From Deltaproteobacteria bacterium (GTDB taxonomy: Bacteria; Myxococcota_A; UBA9042; DTJE01), in contig JAKPOP010000012.1 of NCBI GenBank assembly GCA_029547805.1, positions 62,001 to 126,000 on the forward strand: a stretch of DNA of 64,000 bases, in the 5' to 3' direction. Made by a program: the position numbers and the translations under genes. Below are positions 1 to 7,478 of the stretch, in pieces; the stretch's first letter is position 1; every line of letters starts with the position of its first letter. The notes under the pieces are model-generated. The model had not been told where the DNA came from and made no database searches. It saw nothing but the letters and a program-made list of their open reading frames with translations.

Positions 1-1
1 C

Positions 2-1567
2 ACCGGTGGCGATGTCACCCTGGATGTCGCCCTGGAGCCCCAGGCCATGCTCGGCATCGAGGCCCAGGAGGTGGACCAGGAGGGGACCCTGAAGGGGCAC
101 ATCCCCGTGAAGGCCTCCCTGCTGTGCCTGGAGGACACCCCGGCTCCGTGGGGGGAGTTGGGGGACCGGGTGGGGCGGGGGCTGTGCGCCGTTCACTACA
201 ACCCCGACGGGAAGGCCCTGGCCCAGCCGGTGATGCCGGGCCGGTATCGGGTGATCGTCTCCCGGGGACCCGAGTACGAACGCTTCGAGGAACCGGATCT
301 GGTCATCGACCCGGGCCAGACGAAGTGGCTGGACGTGCGGCTCCTGCGGTCGGTCCAGACGCCGGGCTTCCTGTCAGCGGACCTGCACCAGCACACCATC
401 GGCAGCATCGACGCCGAAATGACCCACGAGCAGAAGGTGATCGAGAACGCTGTGGAGAACGTGGAGATCGCCGGGTGCACCGACCACGACATGATGACCT
501 CCTACCGTCCGGCCATCGATCGCCTGCGCTTGTGGGACTTCGTGACGGCCTACGATGGGGACGAGGTCTCGGTGAGCCTCGTGGCCCACTTCAACATCTT
601 CACGCCCACCGGGAGCGTGCTGCAGACGGACCGGACCCCCGGGGACCTGCTGCCCGTTGTCGGCGCACAGTTCTATGCGAATCGTCCCATCGAGGAGACC
701 CTGGCGGCGGCGCTCCAGATCCCGGGGGTCTCCCTGGTCCAGATGAACCATCCCCGAGACGGCCATGCCTATCTGTCCTGGCTCCGATGGGATCCGGTCC
801 AGGGAAAGAGCCTGGATGACAAGACCCTCTTCACTCCGTGGCACCTGATCGAGGTGAAGGACTCCCTGGGGCAGCCCGAGGACTTCCTGGTCACGGCCGA
901 TGCCACGATGTCCCAGATCGCCCGGAACTCTCCCGCCCGGGTCCCGGTGATGCGGGACTGGTTCTCGTTGCTGGCCCGGGGTCCGGTCACCGGGGTGGTC
1001 AACTCCGATGCCCACAACCGGAACGACGGCGTGGGCTATGGGCGCAACTGGGTTCGGGTCGGGACCGACCGTCCGGGCGACGTGGCCGTCGAGACGATCA
1101 CCAGGTCCCTCGCGGCCCAGAAGGTGGTCGCTGGCAATGGCATCTTCGTTCGGGTGCTCCACGAGGACAAGGACGCGATGGGGCTCGAGGAGCCCGTGGT
1201 GCCCCCGAACCGGGACGAGGTGGTCCTGCGGGTGGTGATCGAGGCCCCGACCTGGGTGGACGTGAACCAGTTGGAGGTCTATGCCGATGGACGTCCTCTG
1301 CCGGTGACCGAGGTGGCCGGGGTGCTGCTCCAGGATGTGCTGGTGCCCCCGGACCAGCACCTGCGGGTCCCGCTGCCCCTCTCGACGGGGATCCACTCCC
1401 CGACGACGCGGATGGACGCCCTGGTGCGCCTCTACCCGGACCGGGACACGTGGTACGTCTTCGTGGTCCGGGGGTCCGGCACCCTGTCCCCCGTGGGCCG
1501 GGGGACTCCCTTCGCCTTCACGAATCCGGTCTACGTGGATCTGGACGGCAACGGCTTCGGCGAGTGA
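2..1567 (+). CDS. PHP-domain (CehA/McbA-type) metallohydrolase, 5' end missing
   Basis: The reading frame is open at the left edge, so the N-terminus is outside the window; 521 residues are visible. Metal-binding PHP signatures are present: DLHQHT near visible residue 127, CTDHD near 159 and NSDAHN near 334. The C-terminal part is beta-rich and ends with a YVDLDGNG motif that I associate with CehA/McbA-type proteins. This family uses a di- or trinuclear metal centre to hydrolyse phosphoester-like or carbamate bonds, but the substrate cannot be told from sequence. The region before the PHP domain looks like a beta-sandwich, and such proteins are usually secreted; a signal peptide, if any, lies upstream of the window. 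It is followed by GC-rich hairpins and about 250 noncoding bases. Confidence 0.85.
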   Translation, partial: TGGDVTLDVALEPQAMLGIEAQEVDQEGTLKGHIPVKASLLCLEDTPAPWGELGDRVGRGLCAVHYNPDGKALAQPVMPGRYRVIVSRGPEYERFEEPDLVIDPGQTKWLDVRLLRSVQTPGFLSADLHQHTIGSIDAEMTHEQKVIENAVENVEIAGCTDHDMMTSYRPAIDRLRLWDFVTAYDGDEVSVSLVAHFNIFTPTGSVLQTDRTPGDLLPVVGAQFYANRPIEETLAAALQIPGVSLVQMNHPRDGHAYLSWLRWDPVQGKSLDDKTLFTPWHLIEVKDSLGQPEDFLVTADATMSQIARNSPARVPVMRDWFSLLARGPVTGVVNSDAHNRNDGVGYGRNWVRVGTDRPGDVAVETITRSLAAQKVVAGNGIFVRVLHEDKDAMGLEEPVVPPNRDEVVLRVVIEAPTWVDVNQLEVYADGRPLPVTEVAGVLLQDVLVPPDQHLRVPLPLSTGIHSPTTRMDALVRLYPDRDTWYVFVVRGSGTLSPVGRGTPFAFTNPVYVDLDGNGFGE

Positions 1568-1815
1568 TGGGGTCCTCGGACCCCGGGGGCGGTCTCCCCA
1601 GACCCCACCCGGTCCTCCCGTCGGGGCGACCGGCCTTCCCGTTCCTCGACGTTCCCTCGGTTGCGTCTTCCACCACCCGGGAGGAGGAACGGCGTCGCTG
1701 CCTTGGCGGAAGAATTCCTCGTCGTTGCGGCCGGTCCTCCCGGGCAGGGAGGCAGTCGGGGTGCCTGGCACGATTCTGGAACAGGCACTCGGGCATCCCA
1801 GGCCAGGAGGGTGCC
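1568..1815. other. intergenic gap with two GC hairpins, possible weak terminator
   Basis: Two small inverted repeats follow the metallohydrolase stop codon: 1569-1575 with 1578-1584 (ggggtcc/ggacccc), and 1591-1595 with 1600-1604 (ggtct/agacc). No T-run follows, so termination is only a guess. The remainder shows no convincing coding signal; no clear promoter for the sigma factor gene was found. Confidence 0.3.
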
Positions 1816-2361
1816 GTGGAAGCCCGATGCACGCCGTGGTCCGAGGTGCAGCGCATCGCCCGGGAGTTCGCGCCCCGCTTTCACCAGGAGGCGGACCGGG
1901 AGGACGCGATGCAGGAGGGGGCAATCGGCCTGTTGGAGGCCAGCGCCCGGTATGACCCATCCCGGGGCAGCGCCCTGGAGACCTACGGGGCGCACCGGAT
2001 CCGGGGGGCCATGTGGGACCACCTCCGGCGGGTCTCCCGTCGATCCCGGGAGGTGGCCTCCTCGGTGGACGAGTCCCGGGAGGAGCCGGCAGAGTTCCGT
2101 CGAGAGGAGTCCCATTCCCCGGAGTCCCGGGTGATGCTGCTGCGGTTCCGGAAGTTCCTCTCGGACCTGGCGGACCGGTTGTCGGGAGAGGAGGCCCGGC
2201 TGCTGGACCTCCGGTTCCGCCAGGGGCTGTCCCTTCGGGAGGCCTCCCAGGTCCTGGGCCAGAGCCCCCAGTCGGTGATGCGCCGGGAGCAGCGGCTGCT
2301 GGCCCGGCTGCGGGAGGAATTCCTGGACTCCCGGCGGGGTCACGGCGCCCCGGGGCGATAG
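1816..2361 (+). CDS. small sigma-70 family sigma factor (FliA/SigB-like)
   Basis: 181 residues. The start chosen is GTG at 1816, six bases after an AGGAGG-like site at 1803-1810; the frame is open much further upstream but that part does not look like protein. Residues about 20-65 form sigma region 2, with a YGAHRIRGAMWDHLRR stretch typical of FliA/WhiG/SigB sigmas. Residues about 115-165 form region 4 with a helix-turn-helix (LSLREASQVLG). Region 1 is absent and region 3 is reduced to a short Arg/Glu/Ser-rich linker, so the protein is shorter than FliA (about 240 residues) and nearer ECF size. No anti-sigma factor is adjacent. Its last 22 bases overlap the convergent methyltransferase gene. 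Confidence 0.85.
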   Translation: MEARCTPWSEVQRIAREFAPRFHQEADREDAMQEGAIGLLEASARYDPSRGSALETYGAHRIRGAMWDHLRRVSRRSREVASSVDESREEPAEFRREESHSPESRVMLLRFRKFLSDLADRLSGEEARLLDLRFRQGLSLREASQVLGQSPQSVMRREQRLLARLREEFLDSRRGHGAPGR

Positions 2362-3479
2362 ATCACGAGCCGGCAGGCGATGTCCCCGTTGAACAGCGCC
2401 AGCCAGCGGTCCGGGCGCCGGCGCAGGCGGAGGTCCGGGGACCCCAGCAGCAGCACGATCGTGTGCCCCGGGAGGCGATCTCCCAGGCGGTCCAGGTCCT
2501 CCTGCAACGACGCATCCCCTTGCAGCCGGGCCCCATAGGGGGGATTGGCCACCACGAACCCCGGCGGCGAGAGGGGTCGCAGGTCTGCCAGTTCCGCCAC
2601 CTGGAAGGTCGCTCGGGACTCGGCCTGCCGGGCATGGGTCCGGGCCCGTTCGATGGCGGCAGGGTCCCGATCGGTGCCCTGGACCATCGGTCCCGTGGGC
2701 CGGATCGCCTGGCGGGCCTGGTCCCGAAGCACCGCCATCAGCGCCCGGGCCGATTCCCCGTGGCAGGCCCAGCGCTCGAACCCGAAGCGTGGGCGGAAGA
2801 GGCCCGGAGCCACGTTCCGGGCCCAGAGATCCGCCTCGATGGGGATCGTGCCGGACCCGCAGAGGGGGTCCTGGAGGGGGCTCTGCCGGTCCCAGCCCGA
2901 GAGGCGCAGGATGGCGGCGGCCAAGGTCTCCTTCAGGGGGGCTTCGCCCCCGTCGGTGCGCCATCCCCGGCGGTGCAGGGACTCGCCGGCGAGGTCCAGA
3001 TAGAGGGTCGCGACATCCTGGCGCAGGTGCAGGAACAGGGAGACGTCCGGGTCCTTCCGGTCCACGTCGGGTCGGGCCCCCAGGCGCCCCCGCATCTGGT
3101 CCACCACGGCGTCCTTGGTCTTCTGGGCCAGGAAGCCCGTGTGCGTCAGGTGGCTGTCCCGGCAGACGGCCGATACCGCCAGGGTCCGATCGGGGGTCAG
3201 GAAGGGACGCCAGTCCACCGAGCGGACGCCTCCGTAGAGGGCCCGCTCGTCGGGGGCCGGAAACCGGGAGACCTGGGCGAGGACCCGCAGCGCGACCCGG
3301 CTGTGGAGGCAGGCCCGCCAGCCGTCGGTCCAGTCGCCGCCGAAGTGGACCCCGCCCCGGTCGGCCCGGACATCCGGCAGTCCCATCTCCCGCAGTTCGT
3401 CCCGGAGGGCCCCCTCGGTGCCCTTGGCGGCGGTGGCGAAGAACGGAAGCGGCGGGGGCATGCCTTCCATCGGGGGCAT
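2340..3479 (-). CDS. THUMP-type class I SAM-dependent RNA methyltransferase (RlmL-like)
   Basis: About 379 residues. The N-terminal part (FFATAAKGTEGALRDEL) is the ferredoxin-like/THUMP module seen in RlmL and related rRNA guanine-N2 methyltransferases. The C-terminal part is a Rossmann methyltransferase with a DPLCGSGTIPIEA SAM-binding loop and a catalytic NPPYG motif. The family methylates guanine N2 in 23S rRNA, using S-adenosylmethionine in the cytoplasm. The E. coli RlmKL fusion carries a second methyltransferase domain that is absent here. Start is uncertain: ATGs at 3479, 3470 and 3461 are all in frame and none has a strong ribosome-binding site. Its 3' end overlaps the sigma factor gene tail to tail. 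Confidence 0.85.
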   Translation of the reverse strand: MPPMEGMPPPLPFFATAAKGTEGALRDELREMGLPDVRADRGGVHFGGDWTDGWRACLHSRVALRVLAQVSRFPAPDERALYGGVRSVDWRPFLTPDRTLAVSAVCRDSHLTHTGFLAQKTKDAVVDQMRGRLGARPDVDRKDPDVSLFLHLRQDVATLYLDLAGESLHRRGWRTDGGEAPLKETLAAAILRLSGWDRQSPLQDPLCGSGTIPIEADLWARNVAPGLFRPRFGFERWACHGESARALMAVLRDQARQAIRPTGPMVQGTDRDPAAIERARTHARQAESRATFQVAELADLRPLSPPGFVVANPPYGARLQGDASLQEDLDRLGDRLPGHTIVLLLGSPDLRLRRRPDRWLALFNGDIACRLVIYRPGAP

Positions 3480-3622
3480 TGTCGGGGCAAGTCCCACCCG
3501 GATCAATCCCCGTCGGGGAGGGGTGTTGCGAGAGGGGGCCGTTGTGCGACGATTGCCTCCTGGCGGAATCGTCGCTCCTCGGAGGGGCGGAGCCCTTCCC
3601 CTCGTTCTCGGGAGGAATTCCG

Positions 3623-5761
3623 ATGAAGGGACGTGTCGCGGGGACGCTGGTGCTGCTCTGGATCTGGGGCTGCGGGGGCGGGGGGGCGTCCCAGGACCCC
3701 AGGTCCGGTGCCGACATCCCATCCGGCGAGGTCCCGGGGGATCTTGGAGCGGAGGACCCCGACGGGGGTGGCGACGAGGGGCGCACCGACCTGGAGGCGG
3801 GCGACCCGGGCAAGGACCCGGAACCGGACGCGATCGTGGACCCGGGGACCGAGGTCCCGGCGGACAGCGGCGGGGATGCCTGCCCCCCGGGACCCGGCCC
3901 TGCGGTGGCCCCGATTCGGGGGTTCATCCTGCTGGATCCGGACGAGGATGCCGTCGAGGCCTCGATCCAGGCGGCGGTCCGGTTCGGGGTGAACCACGTC
4001 CAGTTGTCCCACGGTCTGATCATGGACCTGGACGAGATCGTCGGCGACGGCCCCGAGGTGTCGCAGCGGGTCGCCCGACTCAACCGGGCCATCGCCCTGG
4101 CACACGATCGGGGGATGAAGGCCTACGTCTGGGACCACGAGTTCCCCAAGGGGACCATCGCGGTCTGCTACGGCCCCGACGGGGACCTCTGGCGTCAGCG
4201 GGAAGAGGTCTGGAGGACCGCCCTGGGGCGGATTCCCGATGTGGACGGCGTCGTGCTGATGTTCGGGTCGGCGGGGACGCCGCCCTGGTTCACCATCTGC
4301 GACTGCGACTGGTGCTGGGACCGGTGGGGACAGGACCTCGACAGCCCGCCCCAGGCCGAGCGTCTGCGGCTTGTGACGGAGCGCATGGGTCAGGTGGTCG
4401 TCCGGGAGATGGGCAAGGAACTGGTCGCCCGGGTCTTCGTCCACGAGCCGGAGGAGAACGCGTGGCATCGGCAGGGCTTCGGGGCGGTGACGTGCCTGCC
4501 CATGGTCTCGATGCACAAGGACTCGGTGAACGACTGGCAGCCCTACAACCCCTTCGACCCGACGATGCCCGTGTCGGACCAGGTCCCGGGGCTCATGGAG
4601 ACCGATGTGGCCGGGGAGTACTTCGGGGAGTCGGTGTTGCCCTTCGCGGCGCCGGGGTACTACTGCTGGCGGCTGGCCCAGGCCAGGGCCCGGGGAGCCA
4701 TCGGGTGGGCGGCCCGGATCGAGCGGGGGACCCGCCATGCCCTCGGGACCCCCAACGAGGTGAATCTCTGGTCCTTGAAGATGTGTTCCGAGGAACCGGC
4801 AACGCCGCTGGAGGCCATCTGGGACCGGGCCTTCGAGTCCCTCTACGGGATTGCCCCGGGAACCGAGGCCTCCCGGAATCTGCAGGAGGTGCTTCAGACC
4901 TCCTTCGCGATCCGGCTCAAGTCCCACTACGCCCTGGGCATCTGGGCCCTGGAGAAGGGCAGCGACATTCCTTCGGAGCTCGAGTTCGGGGAGTTCTTCA
5001 CTCGGGGCGACATGCGGAAGTGGGACACCGACTGGACTTCGGTCTGGGAGTCCCTGAACCGACCTCGCCGGGAGACCGTGCTTCGGTTGTGGCAGGAGGG
5101 CTCCGAAGCGGTGGTGCTGGCCCAGGAGGCCCTGGAGACCTTCCGGGACCGGTTGCAGGGCCTGGAGGCTGCCGGGATGGGGACTTCGGCCCTGCAGGAC
5201 CTGGACCGGCGCCTGCGGCATCAGGCCCATGGCGCCATGGCCTGGAGGGCCGTGGACCTGTTCCTGTGGTCGGCCCGGGCCCGGGGGCAGGGGGAAACCG
5301 ACCCTGACCTCGCGGCCTTTCAGGCGGGTGCGGTCGAGGCCCTGCGGCAGGTCGCCGATGCGATGGAGGCCGATGGTCTCGGGGACGTGCCGCTGGTCTC
5401 ACCTGCCCGGATCCGGCGATTCGCCGACGCCGCCGCGGCCGGGGTGCCCCCGGGGACCGAGGCCCGGTTGCCACCGGGTCCCTGGATCTCGCCGCTGCGG
5501 GTCGAGGTGGTGCGACCCACGGCCGCGACGCTGACCTTCACGGTGGCGACCCCGGGCGAGGCGACCGTGCAATGGGGGACCGAGATGCCGGACTTCGAGG
5601 GCCCGCCCGTGGAACTGGGACTGCTGGACCCGGGGCGGGTGCACCGGGTGGAACTCGAGGGGCTGCCGTCGGGGGCCCGGGTCGTCGCGCGGCTGCGGCT
5701 GGCCACGGCCGAGGGGGAGGTCCTGGGAGGCGAGACCTGGGTCTTCACCCCGGTTCCATGA
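3623..5761 (+). CDS. lipoprotein with TIM-barrel-like domain and C-terminal FN3-like domain
   Basis: 712 residues. The ATG at 3623 follows a GGAGG site at 3611-3615. The signal peptide ends in a lipobox at Cys17. Residues 18 to about 100 are an Asp/Gly/Pro-rich linker typical of deltaproteobacterial surface lipoproteins. Residues about 105-420 have alternating strand/helix blocks (GFILLDPDEDAVEAS, GVNHVQLSH, GMKAYVWDHEFP, VDGVVLMFGS) that look like a TIM barrel such as a glycoside hydrolase, possibly the alpha-glucuronidase type. The last 90 residues look like fibronectin type III. A Cys/Trp cluster (ICDCDWCWDRW) is unusual. Function is not assigned; a carbohydrate-active enzyme is the best guess. 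Confidence 0.75.
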   Translation: MKGRVAGTLVLLWIWGCGGGGASQDPRSGADIPSGEVPGDLGAEDPDGGGDEGRTDLEAGDPGKDPEPDAIVDPGTEVPADSGGDACPPGPGPAVAPIRGFILLDPDEDAVEASIQAAVRFGVNHVQLSHGLIMDLDEIVGDGPEVSQRVARLNRAIALAHDRGMKAYVWDHEFPKGTIAVCYGPDGDLWRQREEVWRTALGRIPDVDGVVLMFGSAGTPPWFTICDCDWCWDRWGQDLDSPPQAERLRLVTERMGQVVVREMGKELVARVFVHEPEENAWHRQGFGAVTCLPMVSMHKDSVNDWQPYNPFDPTMPVSDQVPGLMETDVAGEYFGESVLPFAAPGYYCWRLAQARARGAIGWAARIERGTRHALGTPNEVNLWSLKMCSEEPATPLEAIWDRAFESLYGIAPGTEASRNLQEVLQTSFAIRLKSHYALGIWALEKGSDIPSELEFGEFFTRGDMRKWDTDWTSVWESLNRPRRETVLRLWQEGSEAVVLAQEALETFRDRLQGLEAAGMGTSALQDLDRRLRHQAHGAMAWRAVDLFLWSARARGQGETDPDLAAFQAGAVEALRQVADAMEADGLGDVPLVSPARIRRFADAAAAGVPPGTEARLPPGPWISPLRVEVVRPTAATLTFTVATPGEATVQWGTEMPDFEGPPVELGLLDPGRVHRVELEGLPSGARVVARLRLATAEGEVLGGETWVFTPVP

Positions 5762-5777
5762 GTCGGGAGGAGGGGGC

Positions 5778-7472
5778 ATGGACGAGATCCCGAGACCGGT
5801 GCGGGCACCCAGGACCGCGGGAGGAACACTGCGCCTGCTGGCCCGAGTGGTCGAGACGCGGGCCGGGGCGGCGCTGCTGGGCAGGACCCTGCTGCACAGT
5901 GCCGGTGTGCCGCTGTTGCGGTCCACCCCTGCCCAGGACGCCCCCTGGCCCCTGGGACACGTGCACTCGGGGGGCCTCGAATCCCCGAGTCGGAGGGAGG
6001 CGATTCCGGAGGCCTTGTGGGACCTGCCGCCCGGAGGCCTCGGCCCCCGATTCGAGGTCGGAGAGTTCCTCCAGGCCTATCGTTCAGGGGAGGCTGACCC
6101 CGGGACGGTGGCCGAGGCGGTCCTCGCGGCATGCTCGGATCTCGATGGTCGGTCCCCGCCCCTTCGGGCCCTCATCGCCCAGGATCGGGACGATGTCCTG
6201 GGCCAGGCCCGGGAGAGCCGGGATCGCTGGGCCTCCGGGCGGCCCCTGGGGCCCCTGGACGGGGTGCCCGTGGCGGTGAAGGACGAACTGGACTGCCGGC
6301 CCTATCCGACCACCGTCGGGACCTCCTTTCTCCGGGACGTTCCCGAGGACGACGCCACCGCGGTTGCCCGGATCCGGGCTGCCGGGGCCGTGATCATCGG
6401 CAAGGCCAACATGCACGAGATCGGCATCGGGGTCACGGGCGTGAATCCCCACCACGGGGCCGCCCGGAACCCCCATGACCTCGAGCGGGTCACTGGCGGG
6501 TCCTCGAGCGGATCGGCGGCGGCGGTGGCTGCGGGGCTGTGCCCTGTGGCCCTGGGGGCCGACGGAGGCGGGTCCATCCGGATCCCGGCGTCCTTCTGCG
6601 GCGTGGTGGGGCTCAAGCCGACCTTTGGCCGGGTGAGCGAGCACGGGGCGGCCCCTCTGTGCTGGTCCGTGGCCCACGTGGGACCCATCGGGGCATCGGT
6701 GCGCGACGTTGCGCTGGCCTTCGCCCTGATTGCCGGCCCCGACCCCCGGGACCCCGGAAGCCTGTCTCAGCCCCCGCTGGAGTGGAGCCGGTTCGGGGAT
6801 CCGGACCTTCGGGGAATTCGGGTCGGCGTCCACCGGGCCTGGATCGAGGATGCGGACCCGCCGGTGGTCGATGCCTGTCGGAAGGCCCTGGAGGTCCTGG
6901 AGTCGGCCGGGGCCCGGGTCATCGAGGTCCAGGTGCCCGAACTGGCCCTCTTCCGGGTGGTCCATCTGGTCACGATCGTCTCGGAGATGCGGGCCTCCCA
7001 GGCGGCTCTGCTTCCGCACCACCGGCGGGACTACGGGGCCGACACCCGCCTGTCCCTGGCCCTGGCGGGGATGCTCCGGTCCGAGGACTACGTTCATGCC
7101 CAGCGGGTCCGGACCCGCCTGGTCCGGCACCTGCACGAACTCGGGTCCCTGGTGGACGTGCTGGCAACCCCGACGACCCCGTGCACGGCCCCGCGAATTC
7201 CGCGGGACGCCCTCGCGTCGGGCGAGTCGAACCTGCCGTTGACCACCCGCATCATGCAGTACGTCCAGGCGGCCAACCTGGCGGGCCTGCCGGCCATCAG
7301 CGTCCCCTGCGGGAAGGACCCGGAGGGGCTTCCGGTCGGCCTCCAGCTGATGGGGCGGCCCTGGGAGGAGCCACTGCTGCTGCGGATGGCGGCGGTGGTC
7401 GAGGCCGGGATCCCGGTCCAGAGCGCCCCGATGCGGGTGGACCTCCTGACCCGGGCCCGTTCCCGGACCTGA
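5778..7472 (+). CDS. amidase-signature family hydrolase
   Basis: 564 residues. The ATG at 5778 follows a GGAGGAGGGG site, 16 bases after the lipoprotein stop, so the two genes are probably cotranscribed. The amidase signature triad is complete: Lys168 in AVKDE, the cis-serine Ser242 in GGSSSGSAA and the nucleophile Ser266 in DGGGSIRIPAS. The family hydrolyses amide bonds; the roughly 140-residue N-terminal extension is reminiscent of FAAH-like members that act on lipid amides, and no GatB or GatC neighbour supports a glutamyl-tRNA amidotransferase role. The substrate is unknown. It ends 6 bases from a convergent lipoprotein gene. Confidence 0.92.
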   Translation: MDEIPRPVRAPRTAGGTLRLLARVVETRAGAALLGRTLLHSAGVPLLRSTPAQDAPWPLGHVHSGGLESPSRREAIPEALWDLPPGGLGPRFEVGEFLQAYRSGEADPGTVAEAVLAACSDLDGRSPPLRALIAQDRDDVLGQARESRDRWASGRPLGPLDGVPVAVKDELDCRPYPTTVGTSFLRDVPEDDATAVARIRAAGAVIIGKANMHEIGIGVTGVNPHHGAARNPHDLERVTGGSSSGSAAAVAAGLCPVALGADGGGSIRIPASFCGVVGLKPTFGRVSEHGAAPLCWSVAHVGPIGASVRDVALAFALIAGPDPRDPGSLSQPPLEWSRFGDPDLRGIRVGVHRAWIEDADPPVVDACRKALEVLESAGARVIEVQVPELALFRVVHLVTIVSEMRASQAALLPHHRRDYGADTRLSLALAGMLRSEDYVHAQRVRTRLVRHLHELGSLVDVLATPTTPCTAPRIPRDALASGESNLPLTTRIMQYVQAANLAGLPAISVPCGKDPEGLPVGLQLMGRPWEEPLLLRMAAVVEAGIPVQSAPMRVDLLTRARSRT

Positions 7473-7478
7473 GGGCCA

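Noticed and set aside
374-1960. Long antisense open frame on the minus strand
   Set aside because: Low-complexity Pro/Arg/Gly-rich translation opposite the metallohydrolase; a by-product of high GC content, as are the many other long antisense frames.
2789-3622. Upstream extension of the TIM-barrel-like lipoprotein
   Set aside because: It lies opposite the methyltransferase gene, has no coding character, and the signal peptide with a good ribosome-binding site starts at 3623.
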